Source of the DNA: Paguma larvata
Taxonomy: Eukaryota; Chordata; Mammalia; Carnivora; Viverridae
Assembly (NCBI GenBank): GCA_030068075.1
Contig: CM057826.1
Coordinates: 48,514,558-48,578,557 of the forward strand
DNA: 64,000 bases
Reading direction: 5' to 3'
Of the stretch, positions 9,734 to 20,654 are shown piece by piece. The first letter of the stretch is position 1. Every line of letters begins with the position of its first letter. Position numbers and translations under genes: made by a program. The notes under the pieces are model-generated. The model saw only the letters and a list, made by a program, of their open reading frames with translations. It made no database searches and was not told the DNA's origin.

Positions 9734-11482
9734 TAGTAATGGATTAATGTGAATGCTGCTAACACAGACATTTCTCACCTCCCAAATACCTGGAACTTAT
9801 CAAGGATGGGAAAATCATATGCACTGCTGTTCCTTCCAATCCTGGATAATGTGCACAAGAAAAACCTAGAAGGTAGTTGAAATCTCTCATTCTTTTCCAT
9901 GACTTTTCCAACTCCTCATCATTTCCCTCTTCTCTTCTTGTCCTGGCAAGGTTCCAACTTTGCTTCCGAACCCCATAGGACCCGGTGTCTTCATCTCCCT
10001 CCGCCCACCCCAGCCTTCCCGATCTTTCCCTCTGTTCATGCTCTTGGGAGGCCCCGTGTTCAGGCCTTCCTCGCTCATCCGTCCTGATCAGTCCCATACT
10101 AGTCCCTCCAAGTGCAGTGCTTCTGTCTGCTCATGAATCTGTGTGGATGGGATAGCATTCGTTAATGAGTTATTGGTTCATCTCTTGGAGAATCTGTTTG
10201 ATTTTTAACTGGAGCCTTCTAGAGCCAATGCCTGCTAGGGGGAGAGTTTTAGAAAGTCAGCCTGCAGGCTGGGGAGCATGAGGTGGAGAGAATTTCTCAA
10301 GGTCAGCCCCCGGAATAATTTCCTGCCTCAGAACTATCCAGTGTTTTGTTAAAAGAACACTCCCTCCTCTCACCTGCGTACATTGAATCGCATCTCTGCA
10401 TATGTGGCCTGGATCTGCCTTTTTGACGGTGTCCCAGAGGAATTGTGTGCTCACTCATGTTTGGAAGCCACGGGCACCCGGTCTCCTCCACAACTCCTAT
10501 GGAATCATCCTTCTAAGCTCAGTCAAGTCCAAACTTGACCTATCTAACATTTTCCAGAGAGATTCTTCTCTGGAGTTCTGACTGCCTCAAGAGCTGACAT
10601 TGAAGGTGAATTATAACCACTGACTTGGCCTGAATTTGATGCGGGCCGAGGGAGAGGCAGGATGTGCTTGCTGTGCTCCAGCAAAGTCCCAATCAGCTAC
10701 CTCCTTGGGCTTATACGTCTAGTCGCTTTTCTCCAAGTGGGTCCGGGGATAGGTGGGGATGATAGGGTGAAGACAGGGAGACAGGAACACTTTATTCTGC
10801 TTTCCCCATAACTACTCTATGTGAATAGATAGCTGTTTATGGTCACTCATTCTCCCCCTTGATATTTTGGCCTCATTTAGACTGGGGACTAACACGTTCA
10901 AGAGGCAGCTCTCTGGGTTCCTTTGCAATAATCTAAAAATAAACAAAGCCCAAAGGATCCATTCCTTCTTCCCATTAATTTGAAGGAAGGCAGATGGTGC
11001 CCAATAACCTGGTTTGAATTGCCAGTAAAGCTCGTCATCTTTTTGCTAAGCACTTGCCATTAAATTTTAACGGATGGTGTCAGGTGGTGCCGCATGAGCT
11101 CCAAGAAAGGTTACTCTGCGCCCGTGAGGCAGGAAGGCAAGAAAGGGAGTGAGTCTGTCTCCACACAACCTCCCTGAGGAGGAGGGTGTTTTGAGGGATG
11201 AGAACGACTGGGGAGGACTCTGAACTGTTGAGACTGAGGGGAAGTGTGACAGATGGGGACAGACTGGCAAGAAAGAAGCATTTTCCAAGAAACTTGAGGA
11301 CGTCCAAGTTGTATGCTTGAAGGCCCAGCTGCATCTCCCTTGTTACTCCTTTCCTTACCTGCTTCCTCAAGTCCATAAAGGCGGGCCGCATGAGCGATGC
11401 AAACCCTTGATTGGCGGGAAGTATAACAGGAGGAAAGAGCAAAGAATGTAGGACCAAGAAAGGACATGAGCTCCCATCAGGG
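9734..11482. other. Unassigned, no gene seen
   Basis: Carries several overlapping minus-strand frames (9759-10097, 112 codons; 11080-11457, 125 codons; 11111-11467, 118 codons). Overlap in two frames and low-complexity Ser/Pro/Leu composition argue for chance. No repeat recognised. Confidence 0.35.
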
Positions 11483-11494
11483 CTGCAAAGATAA

Positions 11495-11733
11495 GGACAC
11501 CTGGGTGGCTCAGTCAGTTAAGCATCTGACTTTGGCTCAGGTCGTGATCTGACCATCAGACTTTGGCTCAGGTTGGTGAGTGTAAACCTCGCATCCAGCT
11601 TTCTGCTATCAGGGCAGAGCCTGCTTCGGATCTTCTGTCTCCCTCTCTCCCTGCCCCTCCCCTGCCCAGCACACTCATGCGTGTTTGCCCCTCCCCCTCA
11701 AAAATAAATAAACATTAAAAAAAAAAAAAAAGA
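11495..11733 (+). repeat. Felid tRNA-Lys SINE with internal duplication
   Basis: Starts GGACACCTGGGTGGCTCAG and ends AAAATAAATAAACATT plus A-tail. The 15-mer GACTTTGGCTCAGGT occurs at 11528-11542 and again at 11559-11573. Flanks give a degenerate TSD (ctgcaaagataa at 11483, ctgccaagatgaa at 11734). Confidence 0.92.
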
Positions 11734-12004
11734 CTGCCAAGATGAAAGAACAAGTCCTAGACTGGGAGACTTACTTGGGTTGTGGTCCTGACTCCAATAT
11801 GATTGTCACTGAGAAAAGTTTCACCAATCACCAGGTGGAGGAAGGTGGGACCCACATTGCTTAAGCGACCTGCCTCCTTCGTCTGGAACTAGAACTCAAA
11901 ACTCCAAACCTTCTAGTGCTGTTTCCACAGAACTTCCTTGCGTGCTCAGTGAATGGTTTATCGATTTTCCTAACTCAAAATGGTTAATTCTGTTGATTTT
12001 TTAA

Positions 12005-12075
12005 AATGTCAAAATTAAATGGCTGGACTGGAAGATCGATAAGATCTGTTTCGACTCTGAAATTCTATTGTGTGT
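12005..12075 (+). repeat. MIR3-like 3' end
   Basis: 'ggctggactggaagatcgataagatctgtttcgactctgaaattctattgtgtg' matches the MIR3-type 3' block around 'gatgatctctaaggtcccttccagctctgaaattctatg'. Confidence 0.5.
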
Positions 12076-12100
12076 TCTATTCCATTTGTAAAGGGCCAAC

Positions 12101-12121
12101 TTTGTTTTGTTTTGTTTTGTT
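12101..12121 (+). repeat. (TTTTG)n short repeat
   Basis: About four perfect TTTTG units. Confidence 0.85.
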
Positions 12122-13055
12122 AGTACTTAAAAGGTTAGGGTCCCCAAACCAGCCTAACTCAGTTATGAGTATGGGAAAAGCCTGAAGGGTCAATTTCCCT
12201 AGAGAAGAATCAATGGTGGCCTGATTATTTCTGTCCCAAGAATCAGGCATCTTGCTCTAATGCTGGGCTTGGGTAAATTTCACCTGCCTCTTATCTATTC
12301 CTTTTATGCCCTTCATTATTCTTTTTTCAGACAACCACCTCTCCCTCATCTCCTGTCATGTGGTTATGGACGACCTGGTTCGCACCTCCCGCCCCCACCT
12401 CCCAGGAGCAGATAATGTGCTTTAACCAATTGGAGTATTCTACACCCAGAGACCACAGTATTTGATTCAAGAATGAGAATTTAACTCGACACAGTTTAAT
12501 AAGATTCGTCCTCAGGATTTTTGCCAAAGCAATTGAGAATGAGTCTCCCTTTTTCCACAGGAATCATTAAATCACATGAATATAAGCTTGAAGTTTCAGA
12601 TGGCCATCAGTTCGTGAAGGGAGCCTGGACCTCAGAATGAAGCGAATATAGAAAACAGAAAAGCAGACAGAGATGAATTCTTGGTGACACCAGTTGACAT
12701 CTGGATTAAGCCATACCTGAAGGTAGGATTATTCCCTGGAGTCTTTGGTTCAACGGGCTAGTGAATTCTCCCCTCTTGCTAAAGTTTGTTTTAATTGTAT
12801 TTTTGTCATTTGCGATGAAAAATGTCCCAACTAACACAGATACTTTGGTACTCAGGGCTGTGCACAGGAAGGGGGAGAAAAGAACATCTGTAATGTAATG
12901 AACGAATACAGTGAGCGGTAGGGTTTGGATAATCCAGCCAGCAGCAGAGAGCAGGCTTTAGCAACATTGTGAGAGTTAAAGTCCAGCTGAACAGTTTATG
13001 CCTGATCTGTTACAGTCATTGAGGCATTATGGCACCGTGTGGGTTGGCAAAGCAG
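12122..13055. other. Unassigned, no gene seen
   Basis: No repeat, exon or RNA gene recognised between the TTTTG tract and the MER5-like element. Confidence 0.35.
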
Positions 13056-13059
13056 AGTC

Positions 13060-13198
13060 CTCAATTCTGGAAAGCCTAAGAAGGCAGATTCCTGGGATTT
13101 CCCTGGATCCACTGATTGAGACTCTGGGAGGAGTCACCTGGGATCTGCTCTCCTAAAAGATTCCCAGGGTACACGTTGAAGTTCGAAATCCACTGTCA
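13060..13198 (+). mobile_element. MER5-like hAT element
   Basis: 'gattcctgggatttccctggatccactgattgagactctgggagga' and 'gattcccagggtacacgttgaagttcgaaatccactg' follow MER5A order. Ends are eroded and no TSD is visible. Confidence 0.65.
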
Positions 13199-13199
13199 T

Positions 13200-13412
13200 A
13201 GCATTAAGAGAGCAGACGTTGATATTAGAAGGACTGGATTTGAATGTGGCCTCTAGCACTTACCACCTATCTGATGTTGAGTTAGTGACTTAGCCTCCTT
13301 TCAGCCTCTGTTTTCCTGTCAGCGAAATGGGAATAATAATATCGCATCGAGTAGTGAAGATAAGTGAGGTAATGTGTGCATAGAAAGCATTTATTTAACC
13401 CAGTGTTTTTCT
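13200..13412 (+). repeat. MIR SINE
   Basis: 'ggactggatttgaatgtggcc', 'cacttaccacctat', 'gtgacttagcctcctttcagcctctgttttcctgtcagcgaaatgggaataataatatcgc' are in MIR order. Confidence 0.85.
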
Positions 13413-13547
13413 TTAAGAGGTATCTAGGTACTGTTATTACTAAAACCTAAAACTAAAAGAGAAGGAAGCATGCCTAAGAAGTCTTACAAGGACGGATACG
13501 CACCATGTTTGAAAGATGGTGCTCCCCAGAGTACAGGACATAACATG

Positions 13548-13738
13548 CGCAGTGATTAAGACTGGAGGTTCCTGAGGCAGAGTGTCTGAATCGAATTCTG
13601 GTTCCGCCACCTCCCAGCTGTGTGTTCTCCTATCCCACTACTTTGTGCCTCAGTTTTCTCATCTGCAAAATGAGATTAAGAGTGGTACTTCACTCGCAGT
13701 ATTTTGGTAATGATTAAATAAGATAGCACACACAAAGG
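13548..13738 (+). repeat. MIR SINE
   Basis: 'gtgattaagactgga', 'gtctgaatcgaattctggttccgccac', 'gtgcctcagttttctcatctgcaaaatgagattaag', 'gattaaataagatagc'. A second MIR 140 bases after the last, same strand, but different in detail, so not a recent duplication. Confidence 0.87.
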
Positions 13739-14104
13739 ACACAAACGACACTTGCCAGTTTTATCATGACCGCTTTCCCCTTTTCCAATTACAATAATGC
13801 TTTTCCCTCATGCTTCACCCGCATCACCTTATTCCTTTGGTACCTTCTTCCACTGGCTCTTGCCTCTGTTATTGAATGAAGAAATTAGATTCAGAACTCT
13901 TAGCTCTTGACTTGAGCTGAAACCCCCTAAAGAGGGCTCTGGCTGGGAGGTAATAGAGGTACTGCTTTGTGCTGTGGGGGCCTGGCTCCTGTGCTGACAG
14001 CCTACATGTTAGGAGAAATGTCTGGAACTCCAAACTGACATTTGCAAAGTGTCAAAACCCTGGGCATTTCCTCTCTGTCCAAGCCCTAGGAAAGCTTAGG
14101 GCCT

Positions 14105-14130
14105 GATGCATTAATTATGCAAATGAAGAA
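14105..14130 (+). promoter_or_regulatory. Candidate POU/homeodomain site
   Basis: TAATTA (14112-14117) overlaps a perfect octamer ATGCAAAT (14117-14124), a composite that POU-family factors such as Oct proteins bind. It lies in non-repeat DNA. Function is inferred only from motif quality; such sites also occur by chance. Confidence 0.35.
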
Positions 14131-14339
14131 CAAGTTGCCGTCTTTGGGCCAGAAGTCATTCTGATGGATGTAACACTCTAGTCCTGCCTGCAAGTTCTGT
14201 GTAGGTATTGAACATTCAAAGATCTGCTCAATACAACTTTTTAGGGGGGAAAAAAACTAGGAAGCCATGTAATGACAAAATAACTTCAGGAGCAAAATGA
14301 CTGTTTGGCTGTGCTGTGCAAGTGCTTGGAAGAGCTGGA

Positions 14340-14465
14340 AGAGATGTCTAAACCTGAAATTCAAGTTGGGCCTCATCTTCCTCACCTGTTAAATAAGATG
14401 ATCTTGAATGTTTCTTTTAACCTTGGTTATTTAAGATTCTTAGCTTCCATGTTCTGTAATGTTAT
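14340..14465 (+). repeat. MIR3-like fragment
   Basis: 'gggcctcatcttcctcacctgttaaataagatgatcttgaatgtttcttttaacc' resembles the MIR3 3' half. Confidence 0.45.
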
Positions 14466-15595
14466 TCCGAGTTGCTTCTCTTAGGAAGTCTCTCCATCCC
14501 TCTAAATTTCCAGCAAGGGGGTGACATCTGCAGTTGAAACCAGGCCATGCTGCGGAACAGTTGGCAAATATAAGCTATTCTCTTCTCACTAGAATGGGTG
14601 CAGGGTTGCATATTAATTTACAATTACTCAGAAAGTAGACAGCAAAGGCCTCTCTTTTGTCAACACTTGGACATACAAATTAGGTAATATTGAATAGGCA
14701 ATGAATATTTCATTTCCACCTTGCCTCCTGGTGCCAATCACCTTAAATGAGACTAGATTAGCATCAGAAGTGACTCACACTTGGTTAGGTATCCAAGTCT
14801 GGCTCCTGAGACTTGCTGCATTTTGGCCTCAGTTTGTGAGACAAATTCACTGACTATGCAAGGGCAGAAGCAGAATCACATAAGCCCCCTTCCAGCTAAT
14901 GCTGGGTATGAATCTCAGTGTTTCAAAGTAATCTGTGGTTCTGACAGCATGGCAGAGCAGATTCGTAGAAAGGCTGAATGAAAAAATAGAATTTTATAAA
15001 ATTCTGACATAAAAGGCAGGACAAAATTCCTCTGGTGCAAGGAATGAAGAGAGAAATCAAAGCCAAGCATTTCAGCAACATTTCTGACCCAGATAGAGGC
15101 CCTAATAGCTGAAGGGTGGGGGACCTGATGGTTGTTAGATTTACAGGAGATGTGGCCTCAAGCCCGTGCCAGGCAGGGAAACCAGGACTGAGCTTCCGCA
15201 CGAAGCTGTGAGCCTTGACAAGTTACACTGCCCATAAAATGGCAACTATAAAAACTCCACATTTGAGTCTAGAAAAGAAGCAATAAAGCTTGCCACCTGT
15301 TGAAAGCCCTGGTTTAAAGAAGAAAATTAAGTTATGTCCAAGACACGAGAATCCCAAGTCTGTGCCACGTGTGGGTAGGGTATCCAAATATGTGCTACTG
15401 CGAAGTGAGCACAAGCTGTTCAGGTCAACTGAACCCTTGAGATAAAATGGAAGCAGCTGTAAACCTGTTGGGACACAGACAGGCACGCAGGACTCCTACA
15501 AGGAAAATAACCACCATGAGTGAGAGTCAGCAGATGCAGCACAAGGATAATGAGCACACTAAGACTCAGAAATAATAGAAGCATTGGGTGCCTGG
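14466..15595. other. Unassigned, no gene seen
   Basis: Frames of 60-90 codons on the minus strand are uninformative and no repeat was recognised. Confidence 0.35.
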
Positions 15596-15702
15596 GTGGC
15601 TCAGTCGGTTAAGCACCTGACTCTGATCTCAGCTCAGGTCTTGATCTCAGGGTCATGAGTTCAAGCCCAATGTTGGGCTCCACCAAAAAAAAAAAAAAAA
15701 AA
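15596..15702 (+). repeat. Short carnivore tRNA-Lys SINE of an older subtype
   Basis: Shares the tRNA head GGGTGCCTGGGTGGCTCAG but jumps from 'gttcaagcccaatgttgggctccacc' directly to an 18-A tail, without the felid CT-rich 3' half. This fits an older carnivore subfamily. Flanks repeat AATAGAAG, giving a short TSD. Confidence 0.9.
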
Positions 15703-15976
15703 TAGAAGAAGTATGTATAAGAGACTATAAGATAAGTATATTTGAAATTTTTAAAGATATGAGAGAAGGAATAGAATGACAAAGGAAACGGCAGATTTTG
15801 AGGACGCATACAAATGAAGCTCATACATAGATAGACCAAGGTCACGCTTTGCCCAGGACTGAGGGATTTCCCAGGACACAAGATTTCTAGTGCTAAAACA
15901 GAGTCCCAGGCAAGCCAGGATAGTTGCTTACCCTGTCTCAACTTGTAACTGAAGAAATGTTAATAAAGGAACTATT

Positions 15977-16036
15977 ATATTATAGACAAGGTTTATATAT
16001 TATATATTATAGGTCTATATATTATAGACAAGGTTT
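15977..16036 (+). repeat. 42-bp tandem duplication
   Basis: The 18-mer ATATTATAGACAAGGTTT occurs at 15977-15994 and, unchanged, at 16019-16036, with AT-rich sequence between. Confidence 0.85.
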
Positions 16037-16400
16037 GGGGAGCCCATCGGGGAAGAATGCAGCACTCCAAACCCAAGAATAATTGGGGGCCATTACCATC
16101 CCTAAGTCTGAAGGGGCAGGAGAGGATGTGGTCACTAAAACCCAGAGAAATAAGCTCCAAGGAGCATGCTGCCTGACAGGAGCCTTTCGCGGAGGGAAAC
16201 ACATCAATTTCCTCCCACCTTCTCTCTGAACTCATATTGGGGCCTCTCATTGGTGAAACCCCACTGAAAGCCAAAGGACCAGGGAGCCCCTTGACCTAGG
16301 CAATACAGGTCAGCCTCTTGAGACAAAAAGCAAGATAAAGTGAGTGCAGAATGGATCATGAGGGGCAAAGGAAAAATAGCCAGGAAAACGCACGACTAAA
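16030..16400 (-). repeat. Unclassified repeat-like sequence
   Basis: Read on the minus strand the text has a common interspersed-repeat feel ('ccccttcagacttagggatggtaatggcccc', a pattern I have met in other mammals), but I cannot name the family. A 93-codon minus frame here is probably repeat-derived. Confidence 0.3.
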
Positions 16401-18515
16401 TTGATCCTCTGAAAACCTGTACATGAAGTATCATCTCATGCTGAAGCAGGTCACACGACATCAGAATTAGGAGAAAAACTACCAGGACAAGAGTTATAAG
16501 AGCTGAGCCCTGGTGACAATCTGTTCCTCATAATCAGTGTGACTTTGCGAAATTCTTTCTTTACATCAAACAACTCATCTATTAATGAAGTATGGAATTC
16601 TTCTAGAAGAGTTCTCAAACTGGATGTCCGTGGATCAAATCTTATTTGCAGTGTTTTTTGGCCTACGCAATATTTTTAAGTAAATCAGAATGACCAAACA
16701 ACACTGAAAAAAGTCGAGAGACTTCCCATGTTCTTGATGTCCAGCTGTCTTTGTGCTTTTGGTTGGCAACAATTGCTTAAAGGAACTGATCTGGGCAGTC
16801 CCCGTCCTGTTCCATTTCCCCACGGGCCCCACCCAGCCCATTTCACTCACTTATACAACCTGTCCCCTCCCTATAGGAGTCTGAATGTGCAAACCTTGAA
16901 TGAGCTCTGTCAGTTTTCAGCTTTGACAACCTGTGACATTTAAGTCAGGCTGTATTTTCTGCACATGAACGTAGGCTTTCTGAAGTTTCTAATCTAGTTA
17001 GGTTGGGAAGTTGGCAGGTGTTTATTTTTGCGTATCTTCCTGTACATCTTAAACACAGCACATATGCAGTTTTATGAAGCATATGGTTTTCCATGCGCAT
17101 AACTATGCTTTGTTGATTTTTTTCCTTTCCTTAAGTTTTCCAAAAGCCCAGTAGAATAAACACAAGCTGCCACTTGGAAAAACAGTTCTGAGAGAGAGCC
17201 CAGCTGGGGCAGAAAAAACGAGGGGATTCAAAAAGCTGCCAAGTGACCGTATTTGGGGTACAGGTCTCTATGGTCTGTGAGGACCACGATTCTTCTCCCG
17301 TTTGCATGGTACATGGTGAGCGTGGGTGTGGAGCAACTCACTGCTGAGGCTACCTTTTCAGCCTGTGGGGGAGAAGTTTCAGAAAGTCGAGTCCAGCCTC
17401 TCTACCCATGGCAGACCTTCAATGGAAACACCCGGAAACGTTTTACTGGGTGATGGGCCCTGGGTGTTACATCTCCTGCCAACAGCCATGGCAGGAGGTC
17501 ACAGTGAAAAGGAGATTCTTTTCCAGGCTCAGGGGAGAGAGAAGTCTGAAAAGGGGTTTTTCTCTGTAGCCCAGCCCTGCTTAAGAGGTGCAAACAGCGA
17601 ACCGTCAGGCAGGCCAGGGAACCTTAGATGAGCATTCGTGGGAATCGCCCGAGCATAACCCAAAGGGATCAAGAAACCGGTGCTGCCTAGCCAGATTCTG
17701 TGCTCAAACTGACTGCTTGCTTGGCTCACAAAGGATCTCCCCCTTGCCACCCACCCCGCTCAGTGCTTAGTTTGTATGCAGCTTCAGCCACTGCTGGAAA
17801 ATGATTAGACCAAAGGATTAAAGTGTTGAAAGAGAAGATCCTAACTCCTTTTCTAGAATAAACAAGGGTTGTGGGTTGAATATAAAGTGTGAATATACAT
17901 TAATTTTCCGGTGGACCAGACTGGTGCTAATCACCTTCACCTCAAGGAAAGGCGAATTATCTTTTGAGAGTTGGAGGCTGAACTGGCACCTAACAAAATT
18001 GTCAAGGAAAAAAGTGTGTCTTGATATCTCCCGCTCACTTTCTGAGACCTCTTTCATCACCCACCGTTCGCCATTCCGACGCCTTTCTGGCACCTCCTGT
18101 CAACTTTATGGACCTGTCTGTCTCATCTGCCAGCACCTGTCCCTTGGCCCCCACCACCGCTTACCTCTCCTCCATGCCACTGTGTCAGTGAGGTTTCCTG
18201 CTGGGTAGGATGGCTATAGAATTTCGTGTCCAAATTGGGACACTTTTAAGAGTAAAAGAGTACTGTTCTTAATGATACCTACATGACAACATTTTATTCA
18301 CTGCAAAGAATATGTTTCTATGTCAACAGGGGCCTCCTCGAAATATTTTTGTCTCGACCTAATGAAGATCTCTAATGTTGGAGATCCTGATATTCTGGCA
18401 TAGTAGCAGGTGAGCTGAACAGACGGCAAGTAGGGCTTTTGCAGCAGAAGCTACATCAAACCAAGTGAGTGTCTAGGGAGTCCCCCTTGGAAATAAATAA
18501 ATCTGATGCCTACCC
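16401..18515. other. Unassigned, no gene seen
   Basis: GC is higher around 17250-17770 and overlapping frames occur on both strands (for example 17326-17631, 101 codons). None shows a known domain. This is one of the larger repeat-poor stretches. Confidence 0.35.
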
Positions 18516-18519
18516 TTAG

Positions 18520-19090
18520 GAATTTCTAATTTAATTTGGAAAGTCGGGACTGGCAGGGATGACAAAGTGCTTGAGACAGGTTTGGAGAAAAAAGTCATAT
18601 GTGTTGCTTTTAAATAAAAACAAACTGTAACCCTCCATCCGCACTCCCCTCAACAATGAAAAACAAAACATTGATCTACTGTTCACAAAGCTGGGAACTT
18701 CCAGCTCTGTGGGTGGCAAGAAGAAGTAAACAGGCCACAAAATATGAGAAATTGTTAATAAGTACTGTGAGCACAGCCACTAGGACAGAGGCAAACAACC
18801 AAGGAGGGACCCTTTTAGCTGTAGTCAAGGAAAGCTTCTTGGAGGAGGTGGCATTTATCTGAGCCCTGAAGTATGAAAATGACTGGGACAGGTGAAGGGG
18901 CAGAGGAGAGTATCCAGGCAAAAGAGACAGCGTGTGCAAAGGCCTGGATTGCTAGGGCAGGCTTGGGGTCCTAAAAGAAGCCCATATGCCTGGAGGAAGG
19001 GGAGGAAAGGACAGTGTGGAATTAGGTAAATTGGAGAGGTGGGCTGGTATTTTAAAGGCCTCAAAAAGGAGTCTGAATTTCATTCTAAAT
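18520..19090 (+). repeat. Old LINE-like repeat
   Basis: 'gcttcttggaggaggtggcatttatctgagccctgaag', 'gtgtgcaaaggcctgga', 'aggcctcaaaaaggagtctgaatttcattctaaatgc' match the same family as 1120-1890 and 28060-29210. Confidence 0.5.
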
Positions 19091-19094
19091 GCAA

Positions 19095-19885
19095 GGAGAA
19101 TCATTTAAGTTTGTAAAAGTTACATATGCTGAAATGCACAAGACTTAGGTGTAGCATTCTACCAAGAGTAACAAGTGAGTATGCCCTGTAACAAATTCCC
19201 TAGTCAAGATGTAGCATATTTCAGTTCCCCCTCAAGAAAGTTTCCTTATAACCTCTTTGAATCAATTATCGCCCCTAAAAGGTAATACCACTCTTCTGAT
19301 TTCTATCCCCATATATTTGTTTTTCTTATTCTTCACTTCATACGAATGAAATCATACAATATGGATTGTTTTGAGTCTAGCTTTTTGCTCACCATAATGT
19401 TTTTGAAATTCATCCAAGTTACTGATTGCTTTTAAGTGTCATTTAATTGTATGAATATACCACAATTGGCTCATCCATTCTTTTGTTGAGGGACTTTTTT
19501 CTTTTGGATTTTGGCTTTTATAAATAAAACTGCTATTCACATTTCTGTACAAGTCTCCTTGATGACATATACTTCACTTCTTTTGGGTAAATAACGAGTA
19601 AAATTATTTGATTATAGGTAAGTGTTTTATTTATTTGTTTGTTTGTTTGAGAGAGAGAGAGAGAGCATGCATGAGCCAGAGGAGAAGAGCAGAGGGGGAG
19701 AGAGATAGAGAGAGAGAGAGGGAAAGGGAGAGAGAGAGAGAGAAAATCTTAAGCAATCTCCATGCTCATCTCAAAACCAACACAGGGCTCAATTCCATGA
19801 CCCTGGATCATGACATAGGCCAAAATCAGGAGTCAGATGCTCAACCAACTGAGCCACGCAGGTGCCCCGTAAGTAGGTATATTAT
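19095..19885 (-). mobile_element. L1 copy A, left part (antisense, 3' side)
   Basis: Reverse-strand L1 3' region: 'gtcaagatgtagcatatttcag', 'ctcttctgatttctatcccc', 'gaatgaaatcatacaatatgg', 'ttttgctcaccataatgtttttgaaattcatccaag', 'ataccacaattggctcatcc', 'cttttgggtaaata'. Split by a SINE at 19624-19868; the same copy appears to resume at 23782. Sub-family not assigned. No coding potential remains. Confidence 0.75.
19624..19868 (-). repeat. Felid tRNA-Lys SINE with long GA tract
   Basis: Minus orientation, ending 'gagccacgcaggtgcccc'. The GA-rich centre is unusually long (about 19650-19743). Hexamer GTAAGT at both edges (19618 and 19869) is the likely TSD. Inserted in L1 copy A. Confidence 0.9.
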
Positions 19886-20650
19886 TACTTTTTTCTATGT
19901 TTTGAATTAATTTGCTTTATGGAGGTATAATTTACATGTAATATAATTTACCTATTTTAAATAAATTATTTGATGAGTTTTAACAAATACATGCAGTTTG
20001 TAAACATCATCATAAACATAACAAAGAACATTTATATCATCTTCTCAAATTCCGTCATGTCCCTTTGGAGTCAATGAGTTCCTCATCCATTGTCCTTGGC
20101 AACCATTGATCTGCTTCCTATCACCGTAGTGTTGCCTTTTCTAGACTTTCATACATTAATGAAATCATGTTGTGTAATATTTCATGTCTCATTTCTGTCA
20201 CTTAGCTGAATGCTTTTGAGATTCCTCCATGTCAATGTGTGCATAACTAGTTCACTCCTGTGTATTGCTGAGTAGTATTTTACGAAATGGATAGGCCACA
20301 ATTTGTTTATTCATTCATCAGTTGACGGACACTTAGGTTTTTTTTGTGTGTTTTTTTAAATTTTTATTATTATTTTTTTTTTTACAGTTTGGAGCTGTTA
20401 TTTTAAAAAGTTGCTATAAACATTCAAATACAACTCTTCCTGAGGTCTTATGTTTTTATTTCTCTTGGGGACACAAGAGTGGAGTTGCTGGGGTATGTGG
20501 TAAGTGTGTGTTTCATGTATATGAGAGTAAAAAATATATTCTAAAGTCACATTGCCATTTTGCACTTCTACCAGAAATGCATAAGAATTCTGGTGACCTC
20601 ATGCCCTTTTTCATTGTAGACATTCTTGTTAGTGTAGGAGAATGTCATTT
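19886..20650 (-). mobile_element. L1 copy B, left part (antisense, 3' side)
   Basis: Starts again with an L1 3' end on the reverse strand: 'tttatggaggtataatttacatg', 'cagtttgtaaacatcatcataaac', 'ccattgtccttggcaaccattgatctgcttcctatcacc', 'gattcctccatgtcaatg', 'tatttctcttggggacacaag'. Since copy A already covered this part of the L1, this is a second element. Confidence 0.72.
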
Positions 20651-20654
20651 GGTT

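Noticed and set aside
11067..11467. Three overlapping minus-strand frames of 73-125 codons
   Set aside because: Open in more than one frame at once, with low-complexity composition and no known motif. Chance openness in GC-richer DNA is the better explanation.
17250..17770. GC-richer patch considered as a CpG island or exon
   Set aside because: CpGs are few, no promoter-like features are seen, and frames on both strands match nothing.
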